This document shows positions 34,238-47,023 of a stretch of 64,000 bases of DNA, one piece after another (the first letter of the stretch is position 1; every line of letters begins with the position of its first letter). Where the stretch lies: contig JABSSW010000010.1 of the NCBI GenBank assembly GCA_018902385.1, positions 310,001-374,000 of the forward strand, in the 5' to 3' direction. The notes beneath the pieces are model-generated. The model had not been told where the DNA came from. It saw nothing but the letters and a program-made list of their open reading frames with translations, and searched no databases. A program made the position numbers and the translations under genes. This stretch comes from Physcia stellaris (lineage: Eukaryota; Ascomycota; Lecanoromycetes; Caliciales; Physciaceae).

Positions 34238-35849
34238 CTAATTCACCGGACCGGTGAAGCTTGCGCAATTTCTGCATACGGCCAAGTTGCATCGACGGCA
34301 CCGCATGATGAAGGTAGTGCCGTGATATCGGCAAATTCCACAGATGCCGGGGATTTCCTCTGAGCACTTCTCCCAAAGCCACGCACCGTGTTGACAATCA
34401 ACGCGTTGAGCAGCCTGGATCTCGGCGAGCTGAACGTGCTGAGGCCGGTGATGATCAACTTGGCCCATGCGCTCGCGGTGTTGCAATGCTCGACGTGCCC
34501 TTCCTAAAAGTAGGTCCTCGTCCCACTGAGGGCATTGGCAAGTTTTCCATTTCTCACCACAGGCATAGCAAAACTGCGCCCCACATGGACATCTGGTAAC
34601 GTCAGTCCCTATAAATGGAGTCTATGGTTTGAAATACTCACCTCATATGGTTACATCCTGAGCTAATGCTTATAAGTTCCCCACAAGCATGGCATATTTG
34701 CCAGCCTTCCGATTCTGCGAGCTTCGCCAATTTTCCTCGGTCTTTGCCTTCCTCACAGGTTTCCCCTTCATGCCACGTCAACTTGCAATTGCGACATGTA
34801 TCTTGTATGCAGTTTGAACAGTGAGCCTTGCTCCCCTGTAAGTGGTCTGAAGAAATAGCAGCCTTGCACCACTGTGTCGCACAAGTCAAAGAAAACAGTG
34901 TCGAGGAATCCTCCTGTTTTGTGTTGTAGCGGTGCAGGAGATGAGGTGAGATATGTCCTTGAAGTATAGTTGCAGTGAGTGGAGACTCGCAGCAAGATGG
35001 TGGAAATATGGAACCTGGAAGAAGGGCTACTTCGACATATTGAGCAACACAGCTATGGCAATAACAATGCTCGCATGAAGCTTGGAGCATCTCTGCTTGA
35101 GGGAATGGGTCTTCACATCCTGCACATCTTGGTTGCGCATCGATGACCTGACTTTTGGTGAATGGTTCTTCTGGGTGGCTGTGAGCATGGATTTTGTTCG
35201 AAGATTTTGAACTATCGCTGCCGCGGGGCAAAGTGCGTTGATCAGTTTCGGTCTCGTTCAAGTGCCGCGTGAGTACTAACGGTGCATGGTCGCGAATTGG
35301 ATCCATGCCCGCAGTGATGTGTGAGAGAATGTTTTCGCGGTGGGTGTCACGCAGAGCATTCAGGCGACTGTTCTCCTCGGCCGTAGAGTGAGAGCTTCCA
35401 GAAGTATTGGCATTGGGTTTCTCGCCTGACCCGTGGGGAATTGGGAACACCGCTTCGGGGTGGATACGCCGAACATGATTGTAAGAAGCCAGATCCTCGC
35501 TTATCGCCTCATTGTTTGGTACCGGTGGGGTAGCGATGGCTTGTGGGGTAGACTGTGCCTGCCCATTCATTCGCAGAGCGAGAGAATGATCCCTTTCGCA
35601 AGTCAGCTCATTGCGACGGTTGACAGCGATCATACGATAATCTGTCCGGACTGCACGTCCCATGCTACGGGCCATGCGGCGGTCATTGAAAAGGTTTTCA
35701 CGGTCTCTGAGGTCGCCCTGGTACAGCTCCAAGGCTGTTCGGGCATCAGTAGTGATTGGCGGCTGTTTTCCGAGGCTGCTATCTCGTAGAAGATCATTGA
35801 TGTCTTCCAACTGCAATTGGAGAACCGTCGCTGCGGTCTCGTCGTCCAT
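34238..35849 (-). CDS. RBR-type (RING-IBR-RING) E3 ubiquitin ligase
   Basis: Transfers ubiquitin through a RING2 cysteine. Exons on the minus strand: 35849-34642 and 34592-34238, with a 49-bp intron (GTGAGT donor, CAG acceptor), giving 520 residues. Residues 1-240 are a polar, low-complexity N-terminal region. RING1 is near residue 242 (CAGCEDPFPQAEML, CEHCYCHSC). The IBR follows near 327 (CATQWCKAAIS, CSNCIQDTCRNCKLTW). RING2 starts near 389 (CHACGELISISSGCNHM). The intron falls in the codon after the Met of GCNHM; the next cysteine, in RCPCGAQFCYACGE, is the position of the catalytic Cys in ARIADNE-type ligases. A further Cys cluster (CGICRYHGTTFIMRCRRC, then CRNC) follows near residue 490, as in many fungal RBR proteins. 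Substrates are unknown. Next to a conserved peroxin gene on the same strand. Confidence 0.9.
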
Positions 35850-36417
35850 CTTGCACTGATGCTATTTTTGACTTTATCCGTGAGGAGTACGGTGAGGTCG
35901 CAGTACTTTAACTCACGCGGAGAATACAGCACTTAGGGGGTAACTGGAAATATTGGAATTGATGAGTGCTTGATCTGACCAAAAACGGAGTTGAGGAGAG
36001 AGGTCTGTAAGCTTTCAGGTGGAGAGTGTTGATCGGCGGGCTGCTTGGTAAATGACTTTAGTATTTGTGTGAACTTGCAGAACAGGAAACTGACTCACAA
36101 TCGAGCCAGGTCTAGTATTTTACGGACCCAAGTCGCTTGGAAGCACGATCAGGCTCAATAAGAAGGAACTATGGCGGCCTCTTAAGTCGACGGGACTTTT
36201 GCAAAACTCTCGATGAAGAGTCGTAGTGAGAGGTAGGCAAAGTCGAAAAATGAAAGTGAAAAGGTGCATACTCGCCTTCGGACCGAAAATGACTTCACTT
36301 TCACTGAAGACCGACCGGTGGATACATTCAAAGATCCGGTGCCCACATGGCGGCAGAATACTACTTTAACGCAAAGGAGATTCTTATCTTGTTCTTGTCA
36401 TTAATCGACGATGTAAT
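35850..36417. other. Intergenic
   Basis: The space between the RBR ligase start and the 3' end of the peroxin gene on the same strand. It should hold the ligase promoter and the peroxin terminator. No gene or distinct motif was seen. Confidence 0.6.
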
Positions 36418-38061
36418 TTATCCCAACCCCATTTTCACATCATCACCAATACCCCAATCGCCATTGCGTTCTTGTGGGGTCGAAAATCGATGATCAGGCT
36501 CATCATCGCTACTCCGCGTTGAAATAGCATAGCCACTGCTCTGCGCACTAGTCTTACTATTCCTCCTAAACCACCCTCTTTTCCTTGCTTGACTGCTGCT
36601 CGAGTCGTCAGAGTCCTTGTTTGATATCGGCGTCGCTGAAGCAATTCCTACTTCTGAGCTAGGTACTAGAGTAGCTTGAGAGGATTCGAGCTCTGATTCG
36701 GGGCTAGCCTCAACCAGCTCGGCGTCTCGATACCATTTCCGTCGTCTGGTGTATCGACCCCATCCGTCTTGACCCCGTCGACCATCGTTCCACTACAATT
36801 TGTTATCGCTAGGCCATGTCAAAACCGACGGTGTGCTTACTTTGTTGTCGTAGTAGATCCAGCCATCATTCTCCACATTCGCCTTGCCTTTATGGGAGCC
36901 TTCAACCTGCCATTCACTGCCCGGTACCCATCTCCATTCAGCGCTTCTATTGTCTACTTCAGGCAACGCGAATCTGTCTTTGGGGTCTGACGGGTTTAAA
37001 TGTTCGTCCGTCCATGCTGCTCGTTCATAGGAGAACAATGAGGCTGTCCACCCGAGTCCAAGCCATCGTCGCTGATTCTCGTACACCACAAACGTAAAGC
37101 GGACGCCCGATGACTGTACTCCACCTTTGACAGCGAAGGAATTGGCAACGTCATGCTGGCTTTTGATTCTGGGTGGAAGAGGTGGCGGTTCGTCCCCCTT
37201 TCGTTGGGGCAAAGGTTGTGCTTTCCCTAAGTCAAGACCTGTAATAAAGGACGCTATGCGGCGTATAATATTTGAGCGCCACAAAATGAGTCTTGATACA
37301 CGAGCTGGCCGTGAATGCCATGTTAGGGATAATGTTCCCACCACAAGCACGACTCGTCGGGTGGTGACAATGTGTAAGGGCCAGAAAGACAGAGCAATCC
37401 AGATTGGAGTTACCAGGAGGATTCGGATGAAGAGTGTCGTCAAAGCTGGTCTTGTAGTTGCAGACGTGGCTGTTCGCTGGGTCGAGAGGTAGTCCGTTAG
37501 TTGCATGAACGGCTCTAATAGGATATTGCACCTCGAAGTCATTGTTGCCAACGTCTCCACAATCTCATCCAGGCTCTTCTGATGCCTTATGCTACTAGTC
37601 TCCGAAGGCTTCTTCTCGTGCCCCTTTTGCTTTTCTCCGGTCCATCCGGTTGATGACAGCGGAGAGTAACGCCTAGAGTACATGCCCAGTATTAATGCCA
37701 CGACGGCGAGTATTGGACCCGTCCATGTTATCACAATGTCTCCATACAGCACAATAGCCCATAAGCCTGCGACAAGCAAGAAGCTTTCCCAAGGATCTCC
37801 ACTCGACCACGACAACAGACCTGCAAGTTTGTTCGCAGGTAGTATGAATGGGTGAGAGAAAGCCAAAGCTCGTGTTACTGATGGCGGAGTTGCAACGAGC
37901 AAAGGGGACTTCCGGTGGACAAGGATGGTAGACCTTTGTCTGGTAGTCGACGAGGCATATGACGATGTTGGAGAAAATGTAGCAATGGTCGGAGGATTCA
38001 GATCCTGGTTCGTCTTGTCCGAAGACGCTTTACTGGCAGCCTTGGGCGTGGAGGGGGCCAT
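36418..38061 (-). CDS. Dysferlin-domain peroxin (PEX23/PEX30-32 family)
   Basis: Integral membrane protein of the family that controls peroxisome number and size from the ER. Exons on the minus strand: 38061-36841 and 36792-36418, with a 48-bp intron, giving 531 residues. The N-terminal membrane region shows the family pattern: PSVTRALAFSHPFILPANKL, then LLSWSSGDPWESFLLVAGLW, a TM hairpin, GMYSRRYSPLSS and a second hydrophobic pair near residues 215-255. The C-terminal dysferlin domain runs from RFTFVVYENQRRWLGLGW through WRWVPGSEW and DGWIYYDNKWND to RYTRRRKWYRDAEL, the last part in exon two. I chose the ATG at 38061. A longer frame upstream has no peroxin-like sequence and contains a GTACGT/TAG pair that looks like a 5' UTR intron. 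Which of PEX30, 31 or 32 it equals cannot be told. Confidence 0.88.
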
Positions 38062-38549
38062 GTCCGTTATCCAAGGCGTGTCTATGAGTACATCATGAGC
38101 ATGTGCTGTGCGGTCGACTTTGTAACAACGGTCACATTGGAATAGACGTACCAAATGCAGCCATTCAAGGAGAGCAGCATTCTGATCCTTCGTTCGGGGC
38201 CATGGTCGAGAGGCAAAGGAGCTCACAGCAATGAAGACTGCAAGTGGGCGTGGTTTGCCAGCAAGACTGACGAGATGACCATCAACTTTCTCGCATGTGA
38301 AGACATCAATCCAGCCTCGGCATCTCGGGCCGGCAAGCTCTGGCTCTGTCTGGGTCATTATTCGGCACTTCTTGTGATTGGCCAAATAATAGAGTGTTTA
38401 ACTCCCAATCGGCTCTAGCTTGGTCTCGTCTCAACCGGCCATTTGCTTCGAAGAAAAACAGATGCGATACTCATGTAGCCCGGTTTCTTTGAAGATCCCA
38501 TCACATAACAGTGCTCGAGTGGTCTCCAGCTTGCCTATCAGAGCATTAG
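38062..38549. promoter_or_regulatory. Divergent intergenic region, peroxin / PAM16
   Basis: The 488 bp between the start codons of the leftward peroxin gene and the rightward PAM16 gene must hold both promoters and 5' leaders. A probable 5' UTR intron of the peroxin lies at its left side. I saw no clear TATA or other factor site. Confidence 0.45.
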
Positions 38550-39020
38550 ATGGTAAAATCTTTCAAGTCCATCGCATCCACGAGTACTGATAGTGGCGTA
38601 CAGGCACACCGGATTATCACCCAAATCGTCTTCACTGGCTCCCGAGTAGTAGGTCGTGCTTTCCTTGAAGCATATCGACAAGCGTCAGCAAGATCACAAT
38701 ATGCTCAACAAGCTACAAAGGCTGGCGGTAGTAGCGCAAACAACTTCGCGTCCTCCGGCCTCACCCTCGATGAGGCTTGTAAGATTCTGAATGTCAAACC
38801 GCCAACAAGTGGCAAAGCCAATATGGAGGATGTGATGGAGAGATTCAAGAGGCTGTTCGACAATAATGAACCAAGCAAAGGTGGAAGCTTCTACCTCCAG
38901 AGCAAGGTGCTGCGGGCGAGAGAAAGAATAGAGCTCGAGGTCAGGCAGGCTGCGGAGAAGGCGGAGCGGGAGGCGGAGCTGAAAGATGGTTGGAAACCGA
39001 AACTCTTCCGGGATCGATGA
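38550..39020 (+). CDS. PAM16: PAM16/TIM16, J-like subunit of the mitochondrial import motor
   Basis: Exons 38550-38552 and 38604-39020 give 139 residues, the usual length. The start codon alone forms the first exon: ATG is followed by a 51-bp intron (GTAAAA donor, TACTGAT branch-like motif, CAG acceptor), then GCA CAC. The spliced start MAHRIITQIVFTGSRVVGRA matches the conserved N-terminus of the family. Unspliced reading would put 17 unrelated residues in front. The J-like domain holds LTLDEACKILNVKP. A charged helix (RARERIELEVRQAAEKAERE) closes it. By family knowledge the protein pairs with PAM18/TIM14 at the inner membrane TIM23 complex and restrains its stimulation of mtHsp70. It has no HPD tripeptide, as expected for PAM16. 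Confidence 0.93.
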   Translation: MVKSFKSIASTSTDSGVQAHRIITQIVFTGSRVVGRAFLEAYRQASARSQYAQQATKAGGSSANNFASSGLTLDEACKILNVKPPTSGKANMEDVMERFKRLFDNNEPSKGGSFYLQSKVLRARERIELEVRQAAEKAEREAELKDGWKPKLFRDR

Positions 39021-39873
39021 ATGAGAGACTTATAGCGGAGTAGGTCCGCGATGACAGCAGCGCTTTCTGAAGTCGACTCCACAATCTCGCCCGCCTGACG
39101 ATCTCCTACACTCTCCTCATACACCATATTTCCTCTCATTCTCTGGTCCGACTTCGCTGAAGACTCTCGATTACACTCAGATTCAATTTGTTCATGCATA
39201 GCCAGGCGTTCAGGATATTACGGCATACTACCCAGTCCAGAGCGACGCATTTGGACCCGGTACTATTCTTTCGTCGATCGACTATACCCGCCAGAACTGC
39301 TCCACAGCTTCACGCATCCTCACCAATATGTATATCAACAATCTCCTCAGGCGCCACTGTGGATATGAGATTACCCCGGGGGAGGGTAGCCTGACGCAAC
39401 TGTTCGGAAAATCCGGTCGCTGAGGGCAAGATAGTTATCTTAGTACAATCTCGTTGCTTAGGTAGAATCATCAATAGGCAAATCACCATCCCGGACGTGG
39501 ACTCTCCACGGGCAACGTTCGACCTATTATGAGCAGCACGTGCAGTACAACAGGACTTAAGTCGTAGCGTCGAGGCTTTCACAGTAAATCACAGTCGAGT
39601 CAAGTCCCCTAAAATGTTGTGGAGCAGCGATTATCTCACAAGACTGGATAGTGTCCGCATGAAGTGTGCATGTTTCATCTTCTCGTGGAGGGTGAGTCAG
39701 CATGCTTGTTCTGAACCCCACGAAGGCGTGATTTGAGATAAAGATAGTCGCAAGTGGAGAGAGAATAATGAATATCCAGATTGGATAGGTTCATCTCGGA
39801 CGGGAGGCGGTAAGAAGGGTTTGGCCGATTATGCAGGGTCCTTTGCGTGATGGCGCTAGCGATTGACGTTTGC
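39021..39873. other. Intergenic up to the retrotransposon insertion
   Basis: The region downstream of PAM16, ending at the target-site copy of the LTR element. Small frames on both strands overlap each other and have no recognisable content. No gene is called. Confidence 0.55.
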
Positions 39874-39878
39874 GTGGG

Positions 39879-40005
39879 AGAATAGGAGCAAAGCAAGGAG
39901 GTGATTCTGTAGGTAGAAGATGCATGAGGAGGTCTACGAGGCCAGACGGCCGGTTAAGTACATGTTGGATGACTAATCCACACTAGCCTAGTGCCTCCTT
40001 CTTCT
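39879..40005 (-). repeat. 3' LTR of the Ty3/Gypsy fossil
   Basis: Direct repeat of 47024-47150, 127 bp without gaps and 121 matches. The plus-strand copy begins AGAATAG and ends CTTCT, so the termini are an inverted AGAA/TTCT pair, not the usual TG/CA. The outer flank is GTGGG, matching the flank of the other LTR. The composition is normal, unlike the mutated core of the element. Confidence 0.9.
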
Positions 40006-43000
40006 ACTCCCATATAACAAGCAAGAGCCCCAGCGACCAACTCAGCACCTAGCCATATAGACCTGCCCGAGTAGTATACCAAACCAAACAACCTGCCTAG
40101 CATGCCAGCTATCTCATGCTAGCTAACTAGTATCCCCCATTTATCTTTTTCTTTCTAAGTCTTGCGCCGCTGCTTACGTGACCGACGTATAGTCTGATCC
40201 GACTCATACTGATCAAAAATGCTGTCTGATAAATAGCCAATTCGCGATATAAACGTCTTTAAATGATTTTCATGAAATGTGCCACGTATGTCACGCCCTG
40301 TAACTGATTGACGTAATGTGAACGAGAGCTCATGGATATTTTCATAATTTGTAATCTGAAATGGTTCGCGTCAGCGAGATTGTAATTTGTCAAACGTCTT
40401 CTGATATAGCATGACCAGACTGTTTATCTGATGTACTATTTGTTTGACTTTTTTGTTGTAACGACGTGCTTCAGTCTCACGTCGACGACGTGTAATTTTT
40501 CGAACGATATCGTGTAACTCAACTTTATATTGAAGATAATTTCTAACGTGACTAACATGCGTGATTGATTTAGCTAATTCGTCGTGTCAGATCTTGATCT
40601 CACGTCCTGAAAAACCTAATAAAATTGAAGTGATAGATGAGGCTTCCGACATTACTTCAAAATTGATGTCAGTGAGATTGATTTCAAGATAACCGATGAT
40701 GCGATTGTTCACAAATTTAACAACAATTGAAATGCGATAATCTCAGTTCACGCCGAAATGATTTTTGCGTAACATCTTTTCAAAAGCTTGTTGAATAACT
40801 CTATCATGTTTGTAGATTTGAATGAGCCAGACGAATTGTATTCGATAACTGTGTTCTCGTTTCGAAAAAGTCTCGTAATATCGAATTGTTGAAATGCTGA
40901 TTTGAATTCACATAAAAAACGTAAGATCGTCGATACATTGCGAAAAATAGACGTAAACATCACAATACGTTCTCAACGTTGTCCGTCTTGCAGACGAAGA
41001 ATACAATGAATCGATTGAAATAACACACAATCATTAATATATATCGACAGTCATTGATAGTCTCATCGAGCGACTCAATGAAATTCATGTCACAAAACTG
41101 AAACGAACAAGTCACAAAAACTGAATTAAGTGATTGTGACCGAATAACTGAACCATGTCTAGCACAGTCAATACATCCGACTATGTATCTCTTTACATCT
41201 TGAGCTTGATCTGACCAATAGCACTTGTCACGTAATCTAACCATGATATCAGTTTTAGCTCAGTGATCATTATTATCGTGAACGTCAACGAGTACATCGC
41301 GTATCTTAATTTCAAATATGCATGACAAATAATACTCGCGACGATGTATTCATAAAATGTCAACTACTATCCGATAATCGAAAGATCGCTTTATTGTGTT
41401 CGCTGTAAATGTTTCGTTTTGCTCAACAAAAAACCGATATATCGCATCACATTAAACAGACTTGCTATAAACAGCTTGTCAACTAGCATCCGTATGCGCT
41501 ACTGCTGTAAGAGAAAAGATTGACAAATCATCAATGATATCATGCTCTAATGTTTCCGATTTGTGTGCTGAATTCAAAATAGTTAAAAACTCATCGAAAT
41601 CTCTCTTGCCATCCTTTCATACTCAACTAGAATCTCGATTCGTGACCTCTTCACGTAACTGACTGATAATATTGTTGTTGTTACAATCGACATCAAACAA
41701 AGTTTTTGATAAAGCGTCAACTATCTTATTTTTATGATCAGATATGTACTGAATGATGATGTTAAGTCGCCGTAACTGGTCTGCTCAATGACCATAGATA
41801 TTCTCGTGAAAATCGTTTTTCAAAAAATGCACAAACGATTTATGATCAGTGTGTATGACAACTGACAAGAAAGAATGCTTGCACAAATAATCGTATTTAA
41901 TGACGAATGTGACAATATCGTACAGCTCACGCTTGTAAGTAAAATACTTTCGTCGAATAAATGATAATGCGAATGAGTCATAAAGAATAGACACTTCAAT
42001 CGTTTTGTTGTTGATAGCAGTAGTGTCCACCGTATCAACTGACTGAAATTGAGTTATAACTAGCTCAACCGCAAAGTCAAATACATCAATATAAAAGTGA
42101 ACAATCAGGCATAAATTGATGTCATGCATGTTTGACTTAATAACACACTTGATTCGTAGCACTTCGAAAAACAACTGTTCAAATTTTTGTCAACGCCACT
42201 CGACTTTATCAGTGAGTCGTGTGAGTGATTTAATCAATTCTGCAAAATTCTTGACTCAACGTCTAATGATATTCACGATACCTAAAAAGTCACGTACGTC
42301 GAACTGATCTTTAAACATTGATCAACGAGCTATTTTGGCTATTCGCTCTTTCAATATTCGGACAAAATCATCAACAAAATGAATGACATTTAGCGTTCTG
42401 ATTTTTTCAGCAAACAATTGTAACTTCTTGAATGATAACAATAAACGCGCTCATTCGACTCGAAATAAGAAGTGCTCTCTCAAAAAAACATATTGCTTTT
42501 CGAAACTAGCAAAATCATCGAAAAAATCATTCATATAAAACGTGAACATCGATAAACTAACTGAATCATTTGAGTGCAACAATGAAAACTTCTTAATGAA
42601 AAAAAATAACGAACCAAAGTCGCGATACGCCAGCTCAATCATAATAAAATCAGCTGATTGTGAGTCTTGTTGCATACGAGTAGATTGTACTTGATCAATA
42701 CCGAATATTGTGAAGACGAAATAGTGTCTATCATTCGAATGAAATGATATAATGAAATAAACGTGCTTCAGGTCTGCTGCGAACAAACAGCGATGACGTG
42801 AATTCGACAAATTATCATGAACTTTGCTAGACAGCTCGAAATGACTATCTGATAGCTTTTCGTTCACTCGTGAATAATCGAATGTCACTCTAAATTCATC
42901 ATTTGATGTAAAATTTTCGACCTTGTTTACAACAACAATTTTGACGTTTCAACGTGACAAGCGATCATTTGCTGGCTCGAAAAGTTCGTAAATCTCATTT

Positions 43001-46000
43001 TTCATGTCATCAATAATGATTTTGCGTAATCATTACTCGATATGAATTGATCAACGCTTCTGAATAATAATGCTAACTGATTTAATGTCAAACTTGATTC
43101 GGACTTTGTGAATAAGTAGATCGATACATGATAGATTCGTCAAGTCAATGCCATTAAAATGACGATAATGATAGAACAAACACAGCATTTTGTGCCTATT
43201 CGTTTCAATAAATATAAACGAACCTAAAATTAGCCCGACAAAAACAACCCAATCTTCTAATACATCCTTTGATATGCTAGAATCTATGAATGATCGACTA
43301 ATAAGCCGAACTGAAAACGAATTGATTTGTCTACTTGGATCCACTCGAAATCTATCGAACGTGACAGAATAACTAAAAATGCTCGACACACTGAAGGCTG
43401 AAATTGAATAATCAAATCGATCAATGAAACGAATAGCATCACGCTTCTTGATTAATGCCAATGATGTAATACTGAATTCCGATTTAGTAATTTATTGAAA
43501 CGCAGTAGTTACACGAATCTCGAAACGGACATTTTGACTAAACTGAAAAGATGAATGTTCAAGCAATTTAACGTCATATTGAGAATCTAGTGAAAAAGCT
43601 GCATCGAGAAGAATGATTGTACTGAATTTTCGATATCAGATAAATCATTTTTTTCATCACTATCATTTGAGTCGAAAGAGTCGAAAAAACTGACTTCTTC
43701 GACTTTAAACTGTAAATGACGCTTTTGCTTATTGCTAAACGCTGTCATAACTGACTTTGAATACATTAATAAATTATGATCATTACAAAACACTAACTTC
43801 GATTCAACGACAGCTTTGACTGTCTCGTCTTGATTCACGTCATCAATCATAATTTTTGACTGACGAATGAATATTAGAACGTTCACGAAATAAAATCAAG
43901 ATAGCCTCAATATTAAATTAAAATGTTTTGTTTCATCGAAAATCATGATCTGAGATAATTCTGAAACTACAAAGCAGCGTATGTTCCGAACTATTTTCTC
44001 AATATTTACGCGTAATCAGACATAATGATGTAGTATGATCTTTTTATGATCGACTGTACGCATAAATAAATTCTTGAAGTCAATCTTTTCAAGCGAATGT
44101 AATTGAAGACTGAAATGACGTATCATGTCAACAAATATGACATTCATGTCAAAATTTTGATTTGCTTGAATGCAGCGATTGTTCAGCAAAACAATTGTAT
44201 CATTTGATTTGATTATAGTGCACGATATTCTGAAGATTTTATCGAATTTTATCATAGCACTCAAGAAACGCGTGTGTCTCTCGACATTTTGTTGTGATGT
44301 TATAGCATTGAAAATTGTATCGAAAAATTGCTGACTAACAGGTTGTGAAAACATCTGTGAAAGCTGATTCTGACCAAACTGAATCGACGACATAAATACA
44401 TACGTCTGCTGTACTGACTGAGAAATTTGCTGAAAGATTTGAGAAACAAACATCTGATATGCTGAAATAAATTGAAAAATATATTGAAATATCATCGAAT
44501 TAAATTGCTGTGCTGATTGATCAACTATCTTTTTAAATTCACGCTTCTTAGTTACGCGTGTACAAAAACGCTTGAGCTTTCGACACACTGTAAAAAATCA
44601 CGCTATAAAATTCATTCAAATTAAATCAACCTTGTTGTTCTGAAATATTTGTCGTATAAATATAGCTGAATCGTATTTGCTCGATGCGTCATCTAACATG
44701 TCAATTATTGACTGTGACTCGAACTTCTTTCTTTCTTGACTTTTCTTGTTTTTTTTAGATTTGAAATCAGCAGCGGCTTGGAACTGATACTGCTGATCGG
44801 CTACCGGCTGTGTAAAGAACTGCTGACTAGACAAAAAAGAATTCGATGCCAATCGTTCAGATTGACTAGATGCTAACTTCCTTGATTCGATATTCTTCTC
44901 AACATGTGAACGTTTGTTAATTTCAAATTTTTCGTCATACAATGCATCGACAGCATTGACATCATTAACATGTAAACGCATAAACAAACCAATTATCCCG
45001 ACGTGAATAAAGTGATTAATCGAATTGCTCAAAGCATCACTCATCAAAGCTGTTGATGTAAATGAAATAATCTTATCAAAGAATGTAACTGAAAAATCAA
45101 AAATAAAATAGCTATCATAAAATCGAACGTTGTCATCGAAATCTTCGAAATCAACCTGTGCGAAATTCACTTGTGCTGACTGACCGAACACTATTTCACG
45201 TAAATAAAATTGTTTTCACGTCGATAGCACATCGTCACTACACTCCTTAAATATGTGATCCAAGTGATCACACTTAATGCATAGCCGACCGTCCTTATTC
45301 ATAGTCCATAGCTTAGTATCATTGATGTAAAGATTTTTAAAAATAATACGATCAAATAGATTTTTGACAATAAATTGATACCTATCAGCTTGCTTACGTG
45401 CTGGTTGTGACGATCTCGATGCTTCATTGACTCGATTGAAATTAACAGCTAATGACTGACGAAAGACAATTGAAACTGATAATGTTGTATTCATCATAAA
45501 TACCTGAGACTGAATCGAAGCTGTAGCAATATTGAAATCTTCATAAATTGATCACTGAAATTCTTGTTTCTGTGCCTGTAACTTAACGACGTGATATTTC
45601 GTAAACAAAATCTCTATCTGATGACGAAATAAATTGCGCTGTGCTAAATTTTTGTAAAATGATAGTTCATCGTACTTAAGCTTTTCATCAAAAAATTTTT
45701 TGATTTTTATATTGATACGACGAGTCTTTTCAGCTAGCTGATATATCGTACGTAACGATCGATTTGACGAAATCATGTCTTTAATAGTTTTTTTTCGGAT
45801 TTCCGAATCCAGCAAACCCCTGATGAACGCACGCAATATGATATTCAGCATAACAAACTCAAGCAGGATAAAAATAGTTGTAGCAGCAAAAACAAATCTA
45901 TTCTTAACATTTATTCGCTGCATCAAGTTAATAACTCGCTTGTAATAATCAATTAAAAATTCATCGTCACGCTGACGTAACTCGACTAGCTTCACGTCGA

Positions 46001-47023
46001 ACGATACAGGTGTGATTTCGACGATCTTGCTAAGAAAACGCTCACACAATAGTGACTTGAATGAAACTACTGTGAGCTGAATAAATATGAATCGTTGAAC
46101 AAACGTATTGCATCAAAATGATTTTCAAACCAGTCTGCAACGTCGTCGATAAACAACATGCTCACTGATTCAAAATACCTGTCAACAAAAATTGCATCAA
46201 TAACAACTGTCTTGTAATCAAACATTTCGTGCTCGAACTTCTTGAGCCATCGTGACGCTGATATGTTGTCCTGACCAAAAAAGATGTCACAGAAAGCGAA
46301 CGTAGAATCAACTAGCTGATACGCCATGATGACTGACGTGCTAGATGTATCAATAGCTGATGATTTTACTGAAACTGATATGGAGTTATCGAGAGATGAG
46401 TATGCAGCAAACGAAAATGATGATGAAAAAAAGATTCGATGAATCAGAAAAACGTCTTTGTAAGATGACAAATGACGCGTAGTCTCCTCCTCAGATAAGG
46501 CAGGAGCACTTTGACTATTTGCCATTGTACTGAGCGTTGAACCGTACCTTCCGGAACTGGATGACAAAGTGAGACTGCCCTCGAATGCCGACGGATCCGA
46601 TTTCAAAAAACTGTCTGCTGGGTTTGTTGTGAAGCTCGCTGACAGCTCGTATTTGAGTGGTTTCGGCGAAGCTAGGTGGATAAGAGAAAAAACGTGATAT
46701 TCCAGCGTGATGATTGCTGGATCCAGATGTAAAGACAGAGGGTAGGCGACGAGCTGTAGTGACGGCAGCAAGCTAGGTCGAGTGTAATTGTAACAAAGTC
46801 AGTAACCAGCTAGACAGCTATCGATCGGGAGTAAGCGAAAAGCAAAACAGACTGCTATACGTCGCAGCTGGCAGACTTCAGATAGGTGAAGCGGAATGCG
46901 ATGATTGATGGCGATGAGATGAGATGCTCGTAACCACAAGATATGACCGGTAAAACGATGCAATGACAAGCTAAAAGACAACGTGATGCACTTCAGAATT
47001 ACATGAATCGCATCGTGATCGCC

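Noticed and set aside
37127-37492. 121-codon plus-strand ORF inside the peroxin gene
   Set aside because: Antisense shadow; the minus strand carries the dysferlin domain.
38062-38385. N-terminal extension of the peroxin
   Set aside because: The extra residues do not look like the family, and the stretch contains an intron-like GTACGT/TAG pair, better read as 5' UTR.
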